NCBI RefSeq assembly: GCF_008831285.2
Contig: NC_045140.1
Span: 14,175,696-14,239,695 of the forward strand
DNA from: Nymphaea colorata
Lineage: Eukaryota > Streptophyta > Magnoliopsida > Nymphaeales > Nymphaeaceae
Length of the DNA: 64,000 nt
Direction of reading: 5' to 3'
Positions 12,441-24,884 of the stretch are shown here, in pieces. Every line of letters starts with the position of its first letter. Within the stretch, counting starts at the first letter, position 1. Made by a program: the position numbers and the translations under genes. Below the pieces are notes generated by a model. The model did not search any database. It saw only the letters and a list, made by a program, of their open reading frames with translations, and was not told the origin of the DNA.

Positions 12441-12872
12441 ATGGCGGAGGATAACGGCGTCCTTTCTTCCAAGATTAAGATCGGAGTGTCCGTCATGGAA
12501 AAAAAGGTGAGGCACTTACCCGCTTCTTTTCTCTGCCTACACTATTTTAATGCCGCTCAATTTTTTTGTAATTTTTTAAACTGGTTGGTTTTTGTAGTTG
12601 TATTTACTCAATGTGATGGTTTCTAGTTTGTTCCTTACCTATTGCCGATGTGTTGTAGTTCATATGCTGCCGTTTTTCTTTTTTATTTTCTAGTTGTGTC
12701 TGATGAATCTGATTTTTTTTAAACCTTGATTGCGATCTCTATATTTGAATCTTCGATCATTGCATGCCTTCTTATTCAAGACTTTTATCATTTCATCTTT
12801 GAGTTAACAAAGGTGCTTTCGGCTCCCATGCGTCAAATTTTGGAGAGATTGGAAGCGTTTGGTGAATTTGAG
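12441..12872 (+). pseudogene. First two exons of a VIH/PPIP5K-type inositol pyrophosphate kinase, truncated
   Basis: Plant VIH proteins are dual kinase/phosphatase enzymes that make inositol pyrophosphates. Exon 12,441-12,506 starts at ATG and gives 22 codons including KIKIGVSVMEKK, followed by a GTGAGG donor. Exon 12,813-12,872 follows an AACAAAG acceptor and gives 20 codons, VLSAPMRQILERLEAFGEFE. Both junctions are phase 0, so the joined frame is open and matches the extreme N-terminus of the family, where the ATP-grasp kinase domain begins. The next conserved exon (start of the kinase core) could not be found in the following 12 kb. The piece therefore looks like a 5' fragment with its start codon and leader rather than a working gene of about 1,000 residues. 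A very long intron or a diverged exon could have escaped me. Confidence 0.7.
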
Positions 12873-14922
12873 GTATGTCAAGATATTTTTTTTTCTACCT
12901 TTATTCTTAATTTCTGTCTGACAGCTGCCTTGTAGCGAGCGAGTGTTCACAAACGGATTCAGTTAATTGAGCAAGCACTGTTTAGAATAATAATTTCAAG
13001 AATATGGACATTATCAAAACTTGACACATACTGGCAACTTATCGTTGACGTCATCAGCATTGTCGTCATTGTAAATGTTGACGGTCTTGCAGCTGTTTAT
13101 TCACCTTAATGGAAGTCAGAAAGCTCTACGTGCTATTTTGACTAAATCATGAGAAAAAGATTTAACTGCCTAAATGAAGTAGAACCTAAGATAGTGGCCA
13201 GAAAATGGAACTAAATCTGTGGAAGGTGGTTTTAGATAAAATATTGAGAAAGACAGCTGAAGTAAAAAGATATTAAAAAGATGATGGAAGGCAAAAAGGA
13301 AAAAGTTAAAATTGTGAGAAACTTTATCATATGTTGAAGCAGGTTCTTAATGAAATTCTTCATGGTTTAGCTTTTAGGGAACTAATTATGTATTGAAAAA
13401 TAGTTAAAATTTGTGTCATAAAGAATATTATTTTAATAGAAGTTTTAGGAATAGGCAGACACAATTACCAAAAACTCCAGTAGTGAGTTTTGATTTACGT
13501 CTGATGACCACCAAATTAGCACCTTAAGTTATTTGTTAACCATGTGGTATTATTACATAGTCAAGGATTTCTTCATTCTCCAGGATGCTGTTACAATCTG
13601 CATGTAGCACGTCTACCTAAAAGCTTCAGTTTTGTTACCACCACCATCACTGCTGATGTAGACAGTTGATTTACACATATGATGTCTCCAAAAGTGAAAA
13701 CTAGCCTATAGATAACGTTTAAGGATTTAAGCTGTTTTAATAACCATTTTCATGTCTTGACATTTACTAGGGTGTGATATTTGGTCCAGTTTTTGCATTC
13801 GAGAGACAGGCTACTAGTAAGACAGTGCACGGAAGTCAGACACATACTCCTTTATATCTCACATATGATTGTCAGATCCTTGCAAACCGGATTGTATGCT
13901 CCACATGGTATTATAGACACTATATTTTCTTACATGCTGTATGCTATTTTTTTATGAAGTTGGCAAGTTGCCCCTGTTTTGTACACTATGACTTTATGAA
14001 GTTATTTTTAGAGCGTGTAGAAGGATTAGTGCATAAACTTATAAAACCTGTTTCAAATCAGACATTTGGCTGCTCTTATGTATTTGTTGTTTTCTTCTTT
14101 ATGGTCTACCAAAATCTTCTTTTCATATTCTATAATTTCTTGCTATGGTGATTGAACTAGGTTTGGATATTTGAGCTTTTCGACATTTTAATGCTGCTTA
14201 ATGCGTCTGAAAGTTGTTAAATGGTCATCGAAAATGTTAAATTCATAGCTTTTTGCAGTCTTCTACCCTGTTTCTTCCATTTTTCTTGACTTATTTTCTC
14301 ATTTAATTTATGGATACTGTGTAGATATGCCTGTGAGATGGTCATGTCCCTATGGCATTTGGCCTGTTCGATGCCATGTTTGCATTACCGACTATGCTGT
14401 TTAAGGTTTTTTGATGGATGGACTTGTCTTTTCTGAACTTAGATGCAAATTCTTTAATTTCTTCTCTGTTTCTAGAGAAATATGGTCTTATGAAGCGGCC
14501 ACTATGTCAATAAAAGCCAGCAGTAGCTAACATTCAAAGAAGAAAACAAAGTGATAAAAAGAATACTAATCATACAAGAAGAGGTGTTAAAATTGAATGG
14601 AACAAGTCACTGCAGATGTTTTCTGTCCTTTGTTTTCCTTTCTCTATTGGATTGGCTGTATTTAGTTGGACTAAGGCTTCTGGGTGCCTTTTCCTTACTG
14701 CAATGGATGGATATGTGTCCCTTATTTGTGTTAAAACAGTCTCAAAGCAATCCATTTTCAATCTTGGTGCAGTGCCACTAGGTGCTTTGGATCTTCAATT
14801 TTATCCACGACTAGAATTTTTGGTTACCAGCTGGATTCTTGCATAGGGAGAATGTGATTGGATCTGAGAAGGTGGGGGAAGTCCCTTGTTGCGGAAAAGA
14901 AGTAGTGCTTACAATAGCGACA
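12873..14922. other. Intron-like or intergenic sequence, no feature seen
   Basis: T-rich, plant-intron-like composition. An open frame at 13,774-14,151 begins after an ACTAG acceptor-like site but shows no family signature, so it is left uncalled. Confidence 0.5.
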
Positions 14923-14956
14923 AATATAGCGATATTTTCGAAAATATCGCTATATT
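14923..14956. repeat. 34-bp perfect palindrome
   Basis: Two 17-base arms meet at TTTTC|GAAAA with no spacer; each arm contains TATAGCGATA. The following 100 bases hold further diverged inverted words (ACGATA, ATCGTGA, TCACGAT). It may be the terminus or core of a small decayed inverted-repeat element. Confidence 0.9.
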
Positions 14957-15707
14957 AATGAGAAAAATAAAGAAAACGATAAAAACAGGAAAATGTCACG
15001 ATATATTAAAAAAACGTTAAAAATGAATTTATCGTGATTTTAACACGATTTTGTCACAATTTTCCCGACTTTTTCATTTTTTTTTTCATTTTCTGTTTTT
15101 ATCTTTTCAACCTTTGTTTCATTGTTTTATTTCCTCTTGTTTTAGGTGTTTGAGATAACCTCCTAAATGCAACACAATACTTATTAGTTTTATATTTCTT
15201 GTATTTTTACCTAACATTTTTTGTTTTTTTATGTTTTTAAAATACTCCAAGATTTTTCCAAAAAAAAAACAACTTTGCCGATAAAAACCCGAGAACGTCT
15301 GCTTCCTTATCTTTTGGACTGAGGACCAAGCTTAAGTTACTTCTCAAGATGAGAGTGCTGTTTTTTTTTACATAAATATATTTTTGACATATGTTCCACT
15401 TTCTGTAATGCAGATAATTACCTTCGGCGGCAAAATGATTCTCAAGCAACCAGTGGAAAGGTGCATTTTGTGACTTTCTTATTTTATTTAGCGACGTTAC
15501 AAATGGTGCTTTATGAAAACAATTACAAGCCCATGTTTGGGAGAAAACAATGCAAACTGCAACACAAACGAGTTTAGTAGCACTACACAGGATGCATGTC
15601 TAGCACTTGCGTTGAACAACTTTGATTCGTAAATAAATATACAACATGTAGCATGCCGCTGCTGTCCTTCTCTGTTCATAAGTGATAAATGTTGCTTTTC
15701 TTCACAG

Positions 15708-15877
15708 TTCCCACTAGAAATGGTCTAATGATCTCCTTAACATGGGCAAGCCACTTCGCACTTTTGTTTCACCTGTTCATCTACATTAGCTTGTCTGCTT
15801 TCCGTTGGTGGTTTTCCCCCAAGAAGTTTAAAAACTCTATTAGAAAACTGTGGATAGTAATATACAATCCTCAAAAG
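15708..15877 (+). other. Candidate exon of unknown gene with a hydrophobic segment
   Basis: Bounded by a TTCTTCACAG acceptor and a CAAAAG|GTACAT donor. One frame is open throughout and encodes a membrane-like stretch (WASHFALLFHLFIYISLSAF) followed by basic residues. A possible preceding exon ends near 15,460 at GGAAAG|GTGCAT, but joining the two meets a stop in every frame I tried. No family recognised; it may be a fragment. Confidence 0.3.
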
Positions 15878-16689
15878 GTACATATCTTTTTGCACTGTGT
15901 CTTGGCTTTGTTGTTTAAATAGCATAGAATGAGCGTGTGAGCATTACTAAAAATGTTAGTGTCCCCGAATCAAAATATCAAAATGTCATAACAATCAATT
16001 GATGCATATGTTTTTGTGGATGTGCGTATGTGAGATGAATTGAACAAAATCTGCACCTTGTTTCATAGCATACATGGACATATTTACATATTTTTGTGGA
16101 TGTGATCACACACGCATGTGCAAAAACAAACACCTTGTTGCCGAAATTGCTTTTTTGTGGCAATAAATACATAGATACACACACACAAAAAAAGTGCCAT
16201 ATTGTGATGAAAAAGTATGTTCTTGCATGCATGTGTAAATTATATGGCAATTATCTACATATGTGGGTCCAATTGCATGCTCTGTTATAGACCTGACTCA
16301 GAATGGTCTCTCTTATTTCTTTTCCATTTTTATTTTTTTAGTCTAGGTCCCGGACTACATCTGGGATTTTTTTGTTTTTCTATTTGATGGGGCTGAGTGT
16401 CTATATATCTTGCATGGACACCATTTGAGATTGTTGCTGTATATCCAGTAAGAGGACGGTAGTCATTGGATCTATAACTGAGCAGTACCATTTGCTGCAG
16501 AAAAATTGGAAAATTGACATTAATTAGTTAGTAATACTGAGGTTAATGGTTATGTTTTATGTGGTTGTTTGTGTTTTCGTTTTCTGGTTTCACACCTTGT
16601 CGTGTTTATTTTTCACTTTCATTGTGAAATGGGTTTGTTTAGGAGCTTTCTTGACTTAGTTGTTTGGTTTTCATTTTTTCAATGTATTT

Positions 16690-16810
16690 ACTCTATTCTT
16701 TTGTAAATAAAATCTGATCAAGTTCATGGGTATGTTGGTTTAGTCGCGTTCTGATATAGTCTTTGAATTGCATTAAGTTTGTAGGTTGCTTGGCTGAATA
16801 TCTATGATGA
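16690..16810 (-). repeat. Dispersed repeat: block-E flank, reverse copy
   Basis: The reverse complement matches about 36,360-36,480: shared words include AATCTGATCAAGTTCATGGG (plus strand here), GTCTTTGAATTGCAT and TAAGTTTGTAGGTTG. Orientation is opposite to the copies at 31-54 kb, and the surrounding gene fragments here are also on the opposite (plus) strand. Confidence 0.65.
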
Positions 16811-17397
16811 CAGTATGATGATGTCGCGGTTGACCGTGAGCCTGATCTCTCGCACTGCAGTCCACCTGCCGAAGAACAGCAGCAAGGCGGAGGGTAGAAA
16901 GTTGTAATTAACATCTTGGAATTTGGAAATGCTATCCACTTCTTATATACAAGAAGGGCTACATTTACAAAGCCTGTGGGCCGTTGGAAGCCACCACCAA
17001 ATGTCTCAAGTTGTCCCTCTCCCGATGCCTCTTGCACTTCCCCTTGTTAGACCACCACCTTCGTTAATTGCTGCGATGAAGGTGTATGGTTCGATGTGGC
17101 CGCTGTTGATGGGGTCGGTGTCTCGAAGTTGATGTCCGCTAGTGAGGTTCAAGTCATTGTCAATTCCTCGTTGCCGCTGGTGGTTGATGGCACAATGATC
17201 TACTTCAATGGTTACTTTCTGCCTCTCCTTGCAGTTCAGGTATTCCCTTTCCATCCTCTGTGGCTTAATTTCTTTGTCAGCAGCTCTACCATCACTCTCT
17301 TAGGTGTGAATCTTGTTATTCTTGATTCGCTAACTTTCCCACAAGAATTACATGCATGTGAAGACTGTCAAACTTTTACTCACTGTTTGTTTGGATG

Positions 17398-17527
17398 GAA
17401 GGATAGTAATGAATGGATGGAAAGGAAGGAAAAGGAAAAGAAAGAGAAGGGAAGGGGATGAGAAGGGAAAGGAGAAGAAAGAAAAATGAAGGGGATGAGA
17501 AGGGAAAGGAGAAGAAAGGAAAATGAA
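17398..17527. repeat. Purine-rich tract with a short tandem duplication
   Basis: A 130-base GA-rich strand contains two adjacent near-identical copies of a roughly 37-base unit that begins near GGGGATGAGAAGGGAAAGGA, at about 17,453 and 17,490. Confidence 0.8.
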
Positions 17528-18079
17528 GGAAAGTCGACCATCGATCTTTATCTATTTTTTGGTCAAAGTTAGGTATTGAACTCAACTTTTACGCCCTCAA
17601 AATTTCAGAAATAAGGATGACTTGACTCAGTTGAAGCCAGATTCGTTAGATAGACAGTCTGATTGATACTACTTGTCCATTTTTCCAAATCTAGATGCTC
17701 CCAAGTCGAAGTCTTTGGGAGGGTAGATTAGATTCAGTCCTTCACACGGGCTATACTTCCTGATAGGATTCCAAATGCCTCAATTCCGCACCCGACTCAC
17801 CTTTGATCTGAGTTGGTTGCCTGCCCAAACGGCTCTGCGCGTCGGTGCAGCGCCTGCAGCACACCTGCACGCATATCGATGCGGGCAACCTTCAAGCGTC
17901 TCTAGGTGACTTAGACCCGTAGAGCAGATTGAACTATAAATTATATCTCCTGTGCATTTCTTTCGTATAGTGCACGTACTCTTTCAAGCTTTTGTATTAA
18001 TTTTGTTATTTCCTTTCTTATTGTGCCATTATGCACTGAAATTTAAAATTCAGAATGACATGGACAAGTGGATGTTCAG
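17528..18079. other. No feature seen
   Basis: Intergenic or intron-like sequence leading to the ABCG exon. The upstream half of that transporter was looked for and not found here. Confidence 0.5.
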
Positions 18080-19073
18080 GGGATTGCTGGTGTTCGAAAG
18101 ATCAAAGACAACTACAACCCAGCAACATGGATGTTGGAAGTTACTACTATTTCAATCGAAAGGCAGCTTAACATAGACTTTGCTGAACTTTACAAGGGAG
18201 TCATCTCTCTATCGGTGAGTAATATATGCAAACATCTACAGATGATTTTCCTGAGGCTCATAGGATGGCAAATAATTTTTTGGATTCTTGCTCTCCTTTG
18301 GATAAGTTGCATTAATTGAACTCATTAATCCCCTGCCTTATAACTTGAGTTTGGGGAGTTCACTCAGCAGCAGCATGAATTCCTTCTTGTCTTTAATGTT
18401 AATGGATATCTTTTATCTTTTAGGCATTCAAACACCATATGATTTTTTTCAGGCAACAGATGATGGCTTCATACTCCTTCTAAATGGTTGCACTGTTTGA
18501 CATGCAGGAGAAACAATGAACTAGTTAAACAATTGAGTACACCATCTCCGGGTTCAAAGGACTTAAGTTTCCAAACCGTATTCCCACAGAATGACTGGGG
18601 ACAGTTCAAGGCCTGCCTCTGGAAGCAGTATCTGTCATACTGGAGAAATCCTTCCTACAACTTGTCTCGTATTGCATTCGTACTTATCACTTCTTTCCTT
18701 TTTCAGAAAATGTGCGTAACCTAACCAAATGAATTTATGTGGCTTTTTTTTTATCAATGGGCAGAAAATGTATGCATGCACCTACATAAAATGCATGTTG
18801 ATCTTGAATATACACACCCACAGAAGGATGTATGCATGACTGCAGATTAACATGTACTAGGTATCCAGTTAATTGATTTTCTGACCCTGTAACCTTTGCA
18901 GCGATACACAGCAGAATCTGTTCACCATACTGGGGTTGTTGTTCTCCGGAACTATCTTCTTAGCGATTAACAGCTGCATGACAATTCATTCTATGGTAGA
19001 AACTGAGCGGATAGTCATGTATCGGGAAAGATTTGCCGGAATGTACTCTGCACGTGCTTATTCACTGGCACAG
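18080..19073 (+). pseudogene. PDR-type ABCG transporter fragment (three exons)
   Basis: Full-size plant ABCG (PDR) proteins pump hormones and secondary metabolites across the plasma membrane. Exon 18,080-18,214 encodes [20 protein letters not shown], the hallmark just after the second nucleotide-binding domain. Exon 18,508-18,711 encodes [19 protein letters not shown] and [20 protein letters not shown]. Exon 18,902-19,073 encodes DTQQNLFTILG and ERIVMYRERFAGMYSARAYS. The last two join in frame (AAA AT|C GAT), although a few residues usual at that point are missing. The first two do not: exon 1 ends in phase 0, and reading on meets a stop (GAG AAA CAA TGA). Neither nucleotide-binding domain nor the final transmembrane exons were found. 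About 170 of roughly 1,400 residues are present, so this is a fragment. Confidence 0.85.
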
Positions 19074-20540
19074 GTTGGAAAAAATTACTACTCCAGTTTA
19101 AAATCTTATAGTTCTGCCCATATCTAGCACCTGTTCCAAGAATCATATGTTTTTCAGTTTAAGAATCACTTGTATTCCTGTTGGTGGGTTGGGGTACAGA
19201 TGTAAATACAGTAGACGTAGCTATTGCCTCATCCAACTAGTCAGGAACAGGCTGTCAGTCATAGATAAAGGATTCAAGGTACATAATTTTATCAGATCCA
19301 ATTGCTCGATATAATTGATGCACGTGCACTTGCACATTTTTCTTCATGATGCACATGCATATGCACATTTTTCTTCATGCAAATTAATTTTTTTTCTACC
19401 TTTACAGGCTGTCTATCTAAGGCTATTGCTTCTTGTGCTTCAATGGTCATCTCAACAACTTTTGTGAACGTGAAGAAGATGCATGTATGTTTCCACAGGT
19501 ACGTCTTGTAATTGAATGCTCTGACCCTTGTTCATGAAGAACTCATGAGTTTGCAGGTGTGGGGCACTCTCTTTGTGACACCTGGTATGGAGGTTTTCTT
19601 TCCTAGTTATGTTAGTTCCTTAAGTAAATTGTACATTTTCTGTTGAAACATGATGCTTATTTATGCTTCTTGATCTTGAGATTGATAGCAGTTATTTCTT
19701 ATTTTTCTGTCCTAGTTTAGGTTTATTTAACTGTTATTTGTTTGCCTTGTAATTGTATTGAGATTATATCTAAAAAGGATTGCTATGTTATGTTGAAGTT
19801 GTTTTAGTTTTGCTAGGTTAGTTGTGATCTTGTAGTCCTTGCTTGGATGGTATCAACTATAGCTTTCTACAGGATTGGCAGTCTACTTGCTGTCATTTTA
19901 TGTCTTGCATGAAACTGTTGCAACATGGTATCACACGAAATGCAAGCTGAAACTTTCTGGAAAAGTACCTGAAAATTGAGTACAACATGACAGAAATTAA
20001 TAGTGAAAAGCTACATCTATATGGTTTATAACTCGTGTTGTATCTGTACCTTCTTGCACATTGATCACAAGCTGAATGCTTAGGTATTATATTGTGAACT
20101 GCAGACTTGTATGGTGATTTTGCTTTGATTTATGCATATCTTTTTTTTTTGTCTTATTACTTAGGGGGTTATGTTTTAGCAAATATTATTTGTGCTATCT
20201 AGCAAGGTGCACGGTCTGTAGTTTGGCATACCATTCGGAGTCTAACAGAGTCCAAATCTATATTTGTCATTATTGTTTAACTGATGATTTTAGAAAACCT
20301 GCCTCGTAGGATTGGTTTATTTTGTTATTCCTTAAGGAAAGTGAAGAGCTTAACCCAAGTCATTTGCCAAACTTGCAATCAGTTGAGGACCCGACATCTA
20401 TGGGAACTTGTCCCACTTAAATAGAAGGCACTACTTTTATGGGGGTATTGGTAAAATTTGTTTTTTCAACCCATCTTGTTTTTCAATTTTCCGTCTCTTT
20501 AGGGAGTATAGTTTCTTCCTCCTTTTGATATACCATTTGA
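19074..20540. other. No gene seen
   Basis: T-rich, intron-like DNA. The expected final exons of an ABCG transporter were looked for and not found. Confidence 0.5.
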
Positions 20541-20995
20541 TGTCATGAATTTTTATCGAAGAGAAAATTTTAAATTTTGCTTAAAAACATTTTTAAAATT
20601 GTTTTCTCACACAATGATATATGTCTTTGGTTTATTCATAGTACCTTCTCGAGTAAAAGGAGAAAATTTTAAGTTTTTTGTTGTCAATCATTGGCTGAGG
20701 AAATCTGAAAAATTCCTGTATATGAGCAGTAAAGAAAAATCTTATAAAGCTGAGAAAATCAAGACTAGAAAATGCTATTGACTCTGATGATCAAGCATCT
20801 ACAAGGATTCAACAGGAAAATATCTTGAGAGAAAAGCCATAATGTTGTGTAAGATCTTGACAGGTAGCAAAATGAGAGTTGAGAGATGGGCTCGGGGCTT
20901 GTGTAGTTGTTCCTCTCAGTCGTTAATCGAGAGTACCGGGTAGGCATATAGGTAATTTATGTCTGTCCCGCGAAGATGCATGTTTGTAAGTGGTA
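20541..20995 (-). repeat. Dispersed repeat: block E, reverse copy
   Basis: The reverse complement matches the part of block E at about 32,300-32,640 and 37,850-38,220. Shared landmarks on this strand are ATGAGCAGTAAAGAAAAATC, AAATGCTATTGACTCTG, GAGAGATGGGCTCGGGGCTTG, GAGTACCGGGTAG and CATATAGGT. Translations of both copies share words such as MSSKE, TRKCY and MRVERWARGLC, which may be a decayed exon of unknown identity. This copy is more diverged than those at 31-54 kb. Confidence 0.8.
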
Positions 20996-21436
20996 GGAAA
21001 GGCTTACAATCACCTATCAAAAGGGAAAGCTAGTACTTATATGCCATTGTTCTGCTTCATTTAGTTATTTCTTCTGGTAGTATTCTATAAAACCTAATCC
21101 TTGGAAGCTTATTTACTATTTAGTGTGTAGAAGATGCGTCACTAAGGTTGTAAGCATGCAGTATCAACTGCTGACAGTATAGTTGCTTTTAAAAAATATA
21201 CATCTTCTTTTTTTCCTTCTATCCATCAGAAAGTTGCATTTGCATACACTCTATCAACTGTGTTTGTTGATATTTTTTCATTATGATCTTGGCAGTATTA
21301 AGAATTAATTGAATTAAAATGCACCTAAAGTAGGCTTGTTGGACTTCAGATGATTGTATATATGTCTTTTCTTGTTACGTGACTAATGTGGGTTCCAAAA
21401 AGAACCAGTTCTTCTGCGATCTGATTTTGGAATTTT
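20996..21436. other. No feature seen
   Basis: AT-rich DNA between the block-E copy and the frameshifted coding segment. Confidence 0.5.
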
Positions 21437-22601
21437 ATGCAAAAACAGAATGCTGAAAAATCTTCTGAGGACTCAGCAAAGGCTGATAGGAAAAATGACT
21501 GTCTTGTAAAAGAAGTGCAGGCAGAGCCTGACCTGAATCTGTCTATGAAGGTAAATGGAACAAGTAATTCAAATGAAGCTTTTACTCCAGATCATAGAAA
21601 ATCATCTAAAATGACATTGGAAGAAGTATCTTTAGGTAGTGAGTGCCCAGAAATTAATGGACAGTCGAATCTGCACATTTGTAACAGAACATAATTTCAG
21701 ACATATCATTAGCTATACGCACAGGCTCTTTATTATCAGATACTGATAATGTAGATGCTGAAGTTAGACTAGCTAATAGTGCGAATGTTGTCAATGCAAG
21801 GGTGCTGAGTGAAGGGACTCCAGGGCAAAGTAATGAGGTTGCCTCAGGCACACCAGTAGTACCAAAAGATTTTGATAAAGACGTTGAAAAAGGAAATGCT
21901 GCCTCCAAGATGGCAGAAAACCAAATGACTGCAAAGAGTGACAGCAGAATAGATCATGAACACAAAAATTGCGGAGAAGAACCTTGTAGCACAGGTTTGG
22001 AGATGGGAGACAACAGGACTATTGGAAATGGTGTCAACACAAAAGTAGTAGTGCTGAAGGCTCCAGGTGACAATGATAAGACTGTAATGCACACTGAAGT
22101 GGTACAAGAAGTTCATGATTACAAAGAACATGGAAAAGGACCTGCAGACACTGGTTTGGATAATGCACATAACCACATAAATGTAGACAGTCTCATTTCA
22201 AAGGGGATGATGCAGAATGCACCAGGGGATAATAGCAAGATCATGTCTGGGAACTCACCAAGACCTAAATGTTATGATTACAAAGAGGGTGGAGAATGTC
22301 CGAGTATGGTTTCACTTCAGAGATGTCAGACAATCAAATAACTGCAAACAATCCTGCCACAAAAATGATGGTGCTGGAAGCTGCAGGGGATAACAGTGAC
22401 ATTGCATCAGGCAACTCAGTAGGACAAAAAACTTATGACTGCAAAGAAGGTGGAAGAATTCTGGCTGGTTCAGACACAGTCAGCAATGGTGTTATAATAG
22501 ATATAGGTGATTTAAAAGTTGAAGAACAGGCTGAAGAAAAAGAAGAAAGAAACACTGTAGAAGGAGGTGAAAATAGTGGAAAAGTGAAAAGAAACAAATG
22601 A
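21437..22601 (+). pseudogene. Frameshifted large exon encoding acidic degenerate repeats, unknown gene
   Basis: Three overlapping open frames on the plus strand read as one decayed coding segment: frame 1 to about 21,694, frame 2 from about 21,690 to 22,341, frame 3 from about 22,290 to 22,601. The products are acidic and polar and share an imperfect repeat of about 45-55 residues. Its recurring words are APGDND/APGDNS/AAGDNS, SGNS, and YDYKEGG/HDYKEHG/YDCKEGG. The repeat phase continues across both frame changes, which argues for two real small indels rather than three genes. The tail is Lys/Glu-rich (EEQAEEKEERN). No domain recognised; a long low-complexity nuclear or scaffold-type protein is possible but unproven. 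Confidence 0.5.
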
Positions 22602-23809
22602 TTAAATTGTGAGCTTCCTTTTGGGATAAATAGTGGAAAAGTGAAAAGAAACAAATGATTAAATTGTGAAATAATTGACACTTAATTGTAAGAACTTCTA
22701 CCTGTCAGGGTATATATCTGAAATAGAAGTCAAGGCTAAAGGAAGCTTTAGAATTTCAGGCTTTGAATGTGTTTCCTCAGGGATTGATAACTGTAGTTGC
22801 TAATTAACGATGCAATCAAGCAGATATAGTCAAATCTAACCTTTTTTCTGTTCTAAATCTTTGGTGTCTTGAAGAATATCTTAGACTCATTTGGGAAATC
22901 ACCTGACTTTCTTTGAAAATGTAGTATTCAGAGCAATTGAGAACATGCATATTCACCAAAAGAAGTTCTAGGTGGGTACTGACTCTTCACAAAATGAGAG
23001 GTGTGGGCCATTGTTGACTACTTGATGGCTTCCTAGTGGGAACAACCAAAAGCAGTATCTACACCTTTCAGCAAGAAATATTAGTTATTAGATTCAAGTA
23101 CTTCTTGAAGTTCTGCACTTTGAGCTTGAGCTTTTTAAGTAGTTATTCGTGGCTCCAAAAAATTGACTTCAAGGTCGGTGTCTTATCCTGCTAAACTCTT
23201 AGAACCTGATGATGTAACAATCTGTACGTAGATGATGCCTTGTAGGAATTTGAAACTGTTTTTATCCTATCAATGATAGTCATTTAGTTTATGAGATTGA
23301 CAGAAATTTTTGGACAGATTTACACTTCAAACATTTAACGAGTGATGAAGATTCACTTTTTGGCAATGCCTCTATGCTTGACATAACATGAAAACACAAG
23401 AGACAATGAAGATAGCCACAGCATGGTCTGTTTTGCATATAGGATTGTCGTAGGTAATGATATTAAGAAAAGACCTTTCTCAGTTGCTCTGTCCATTTTG
23501 TGAAGGTTCTTTTCTTGATTAAATGAATGAGACAGAAAACCTAAGGCTATTGAAAGTTGAAACAAATTCTTCATTATTTACAATGTATGATTTTGGCTTA
23601 TTTCTAACATGAATACTTAGTTTCTTGAAAATATTATTCCAAAAGTTGTCCTTGTTCTGGGTGATGGATACTGACTAAATAATAACATGCATATGTGAAT
23701 GCTGCTAATCATATGTCTATATATTTGTTCTAAGTGCAATTCAGCTATAATTAACTTTTTAAAATTGAAGGCAATGTGAACTATGATGAATTCCTGATAT
23801 GTCATTTAG
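22602..23809. other. No gene seen
   Basis: Contains one exact short duplication: ATAGTGGAAAAGTGAAAAGA at about 22,572 recurs at about 22,630. Otherwise intron-like. Confidence 0.5.
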
Positions 23810-24884
23810 AGTGGCCAATCAGTTGATCTCCTTTTGATGCTCATTGCAAGTTTGATGCTTCTTGTTCTTTTGGTAAGCAGAATGCTGCTGAAGCCAACAT
23901 ATTGATTTGGTCCACCACAATTTGAGCACCCAGATTTTTGTAATTGTCACTCTGTCTTAACCACCTAATTTTTGTACTATAACTCTGTGGCAGGCCAGTT
24001 TGTGGATTTTTCAATATTTAGTTATGTTGGCAATTATTTCTGGACTCACTATTTCTTCACCGTTCTTGGAACATCCTCAGGGAAATTTGAGTACTCTGCC
24101 CTCAAGAGTGAACATACCTTTAAGGACAGGATCTGAGAACTGTGTCCATCATGTTTTTTTAGACATCTTGTATTCTTGATCTCATAATCTGAGATCTTCT
24201 CCTAACTGGGATGTCAATTATTTCAAGGATCACATGATAAATCCAGCCTCAAGCCAGTGTCTGGGCATAAGAAATTTAAACATTCCCATGACGATTGGAA
24301 TTTGATAGTGAATGTAATTGATTAGCTAGTAAGCTTATGATTGGCTCTTAAGAACATAAATTGACTCCATCTTGAAATTCTGTTCCTTGTGTCTTTGTGC
24401 TTATGCTTGTTGAGGTGCCGTGTTCTGCTCAAGTAGTTACGAGTATCATCTTTATTAAAGTACTTTTAGTTACCTATATTGGCTCATTTAAGACTATTAC
24501 TTTCAAAGCCATCTAAAGTTCTAAACTAGGTACAGTTTACTCCTAGGACTGCGTTCAAGTCAATTTCAACCCGGAACTGAGCAAATAACCAGCTACCCAT
24601 GTAGTGCAGCTCCAGTCAAGTATTCACCACCACCAGCATCATCTGTCTCCACCGTCATAGGAGATGCGCAAAGCCACATTAAACTTAAAAAGAACACTTC
24701 CTTGGTTTTAAGAAAATGTCATATAAGCGATGATGAGCTTGACGAGCTTGATTCATCACTCACATCCATCATCGGTAAGGTGCCAGCTTCACCATCAAAG
24801 GACCCTGCCGCTGGGCCCGCCCTACTAGAAGATATCAGCACTAGTGTTAGGGGAAATACTACCAGGTACCAGCTTCTGCGCGAG
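23810..24884 (+). CDS. Unidentified membrane-protein exons (partial gene)
   Basis: Three exon-like segments on the plus strand. 23,810-23,872 (after CATTTAG, before GTAAGC) encodes a 21-residue hydrophobic piece with LLLMLIASLMLLVLL. 23,994 to about 24,080 (after GTGGCAG) continues in phase 0 with WIFQYLVMLAIISGLTIS, a second membrane span. About 24,535-24,884 (before GAG|GTATGG) encodes a Ser/Pro-rich, then acidic segment with KYSPPPASS, CHISDDELDELDSSLTSIIG and SPSKDPAAGPALLEDISTS. The open frames and consistent phases suggest one gene with a membrane hairpin and a polar domain. I do not recognise the family. No start codon and no later exons were found, so it is either partial or another fragment. 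Confidence 0.4.
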
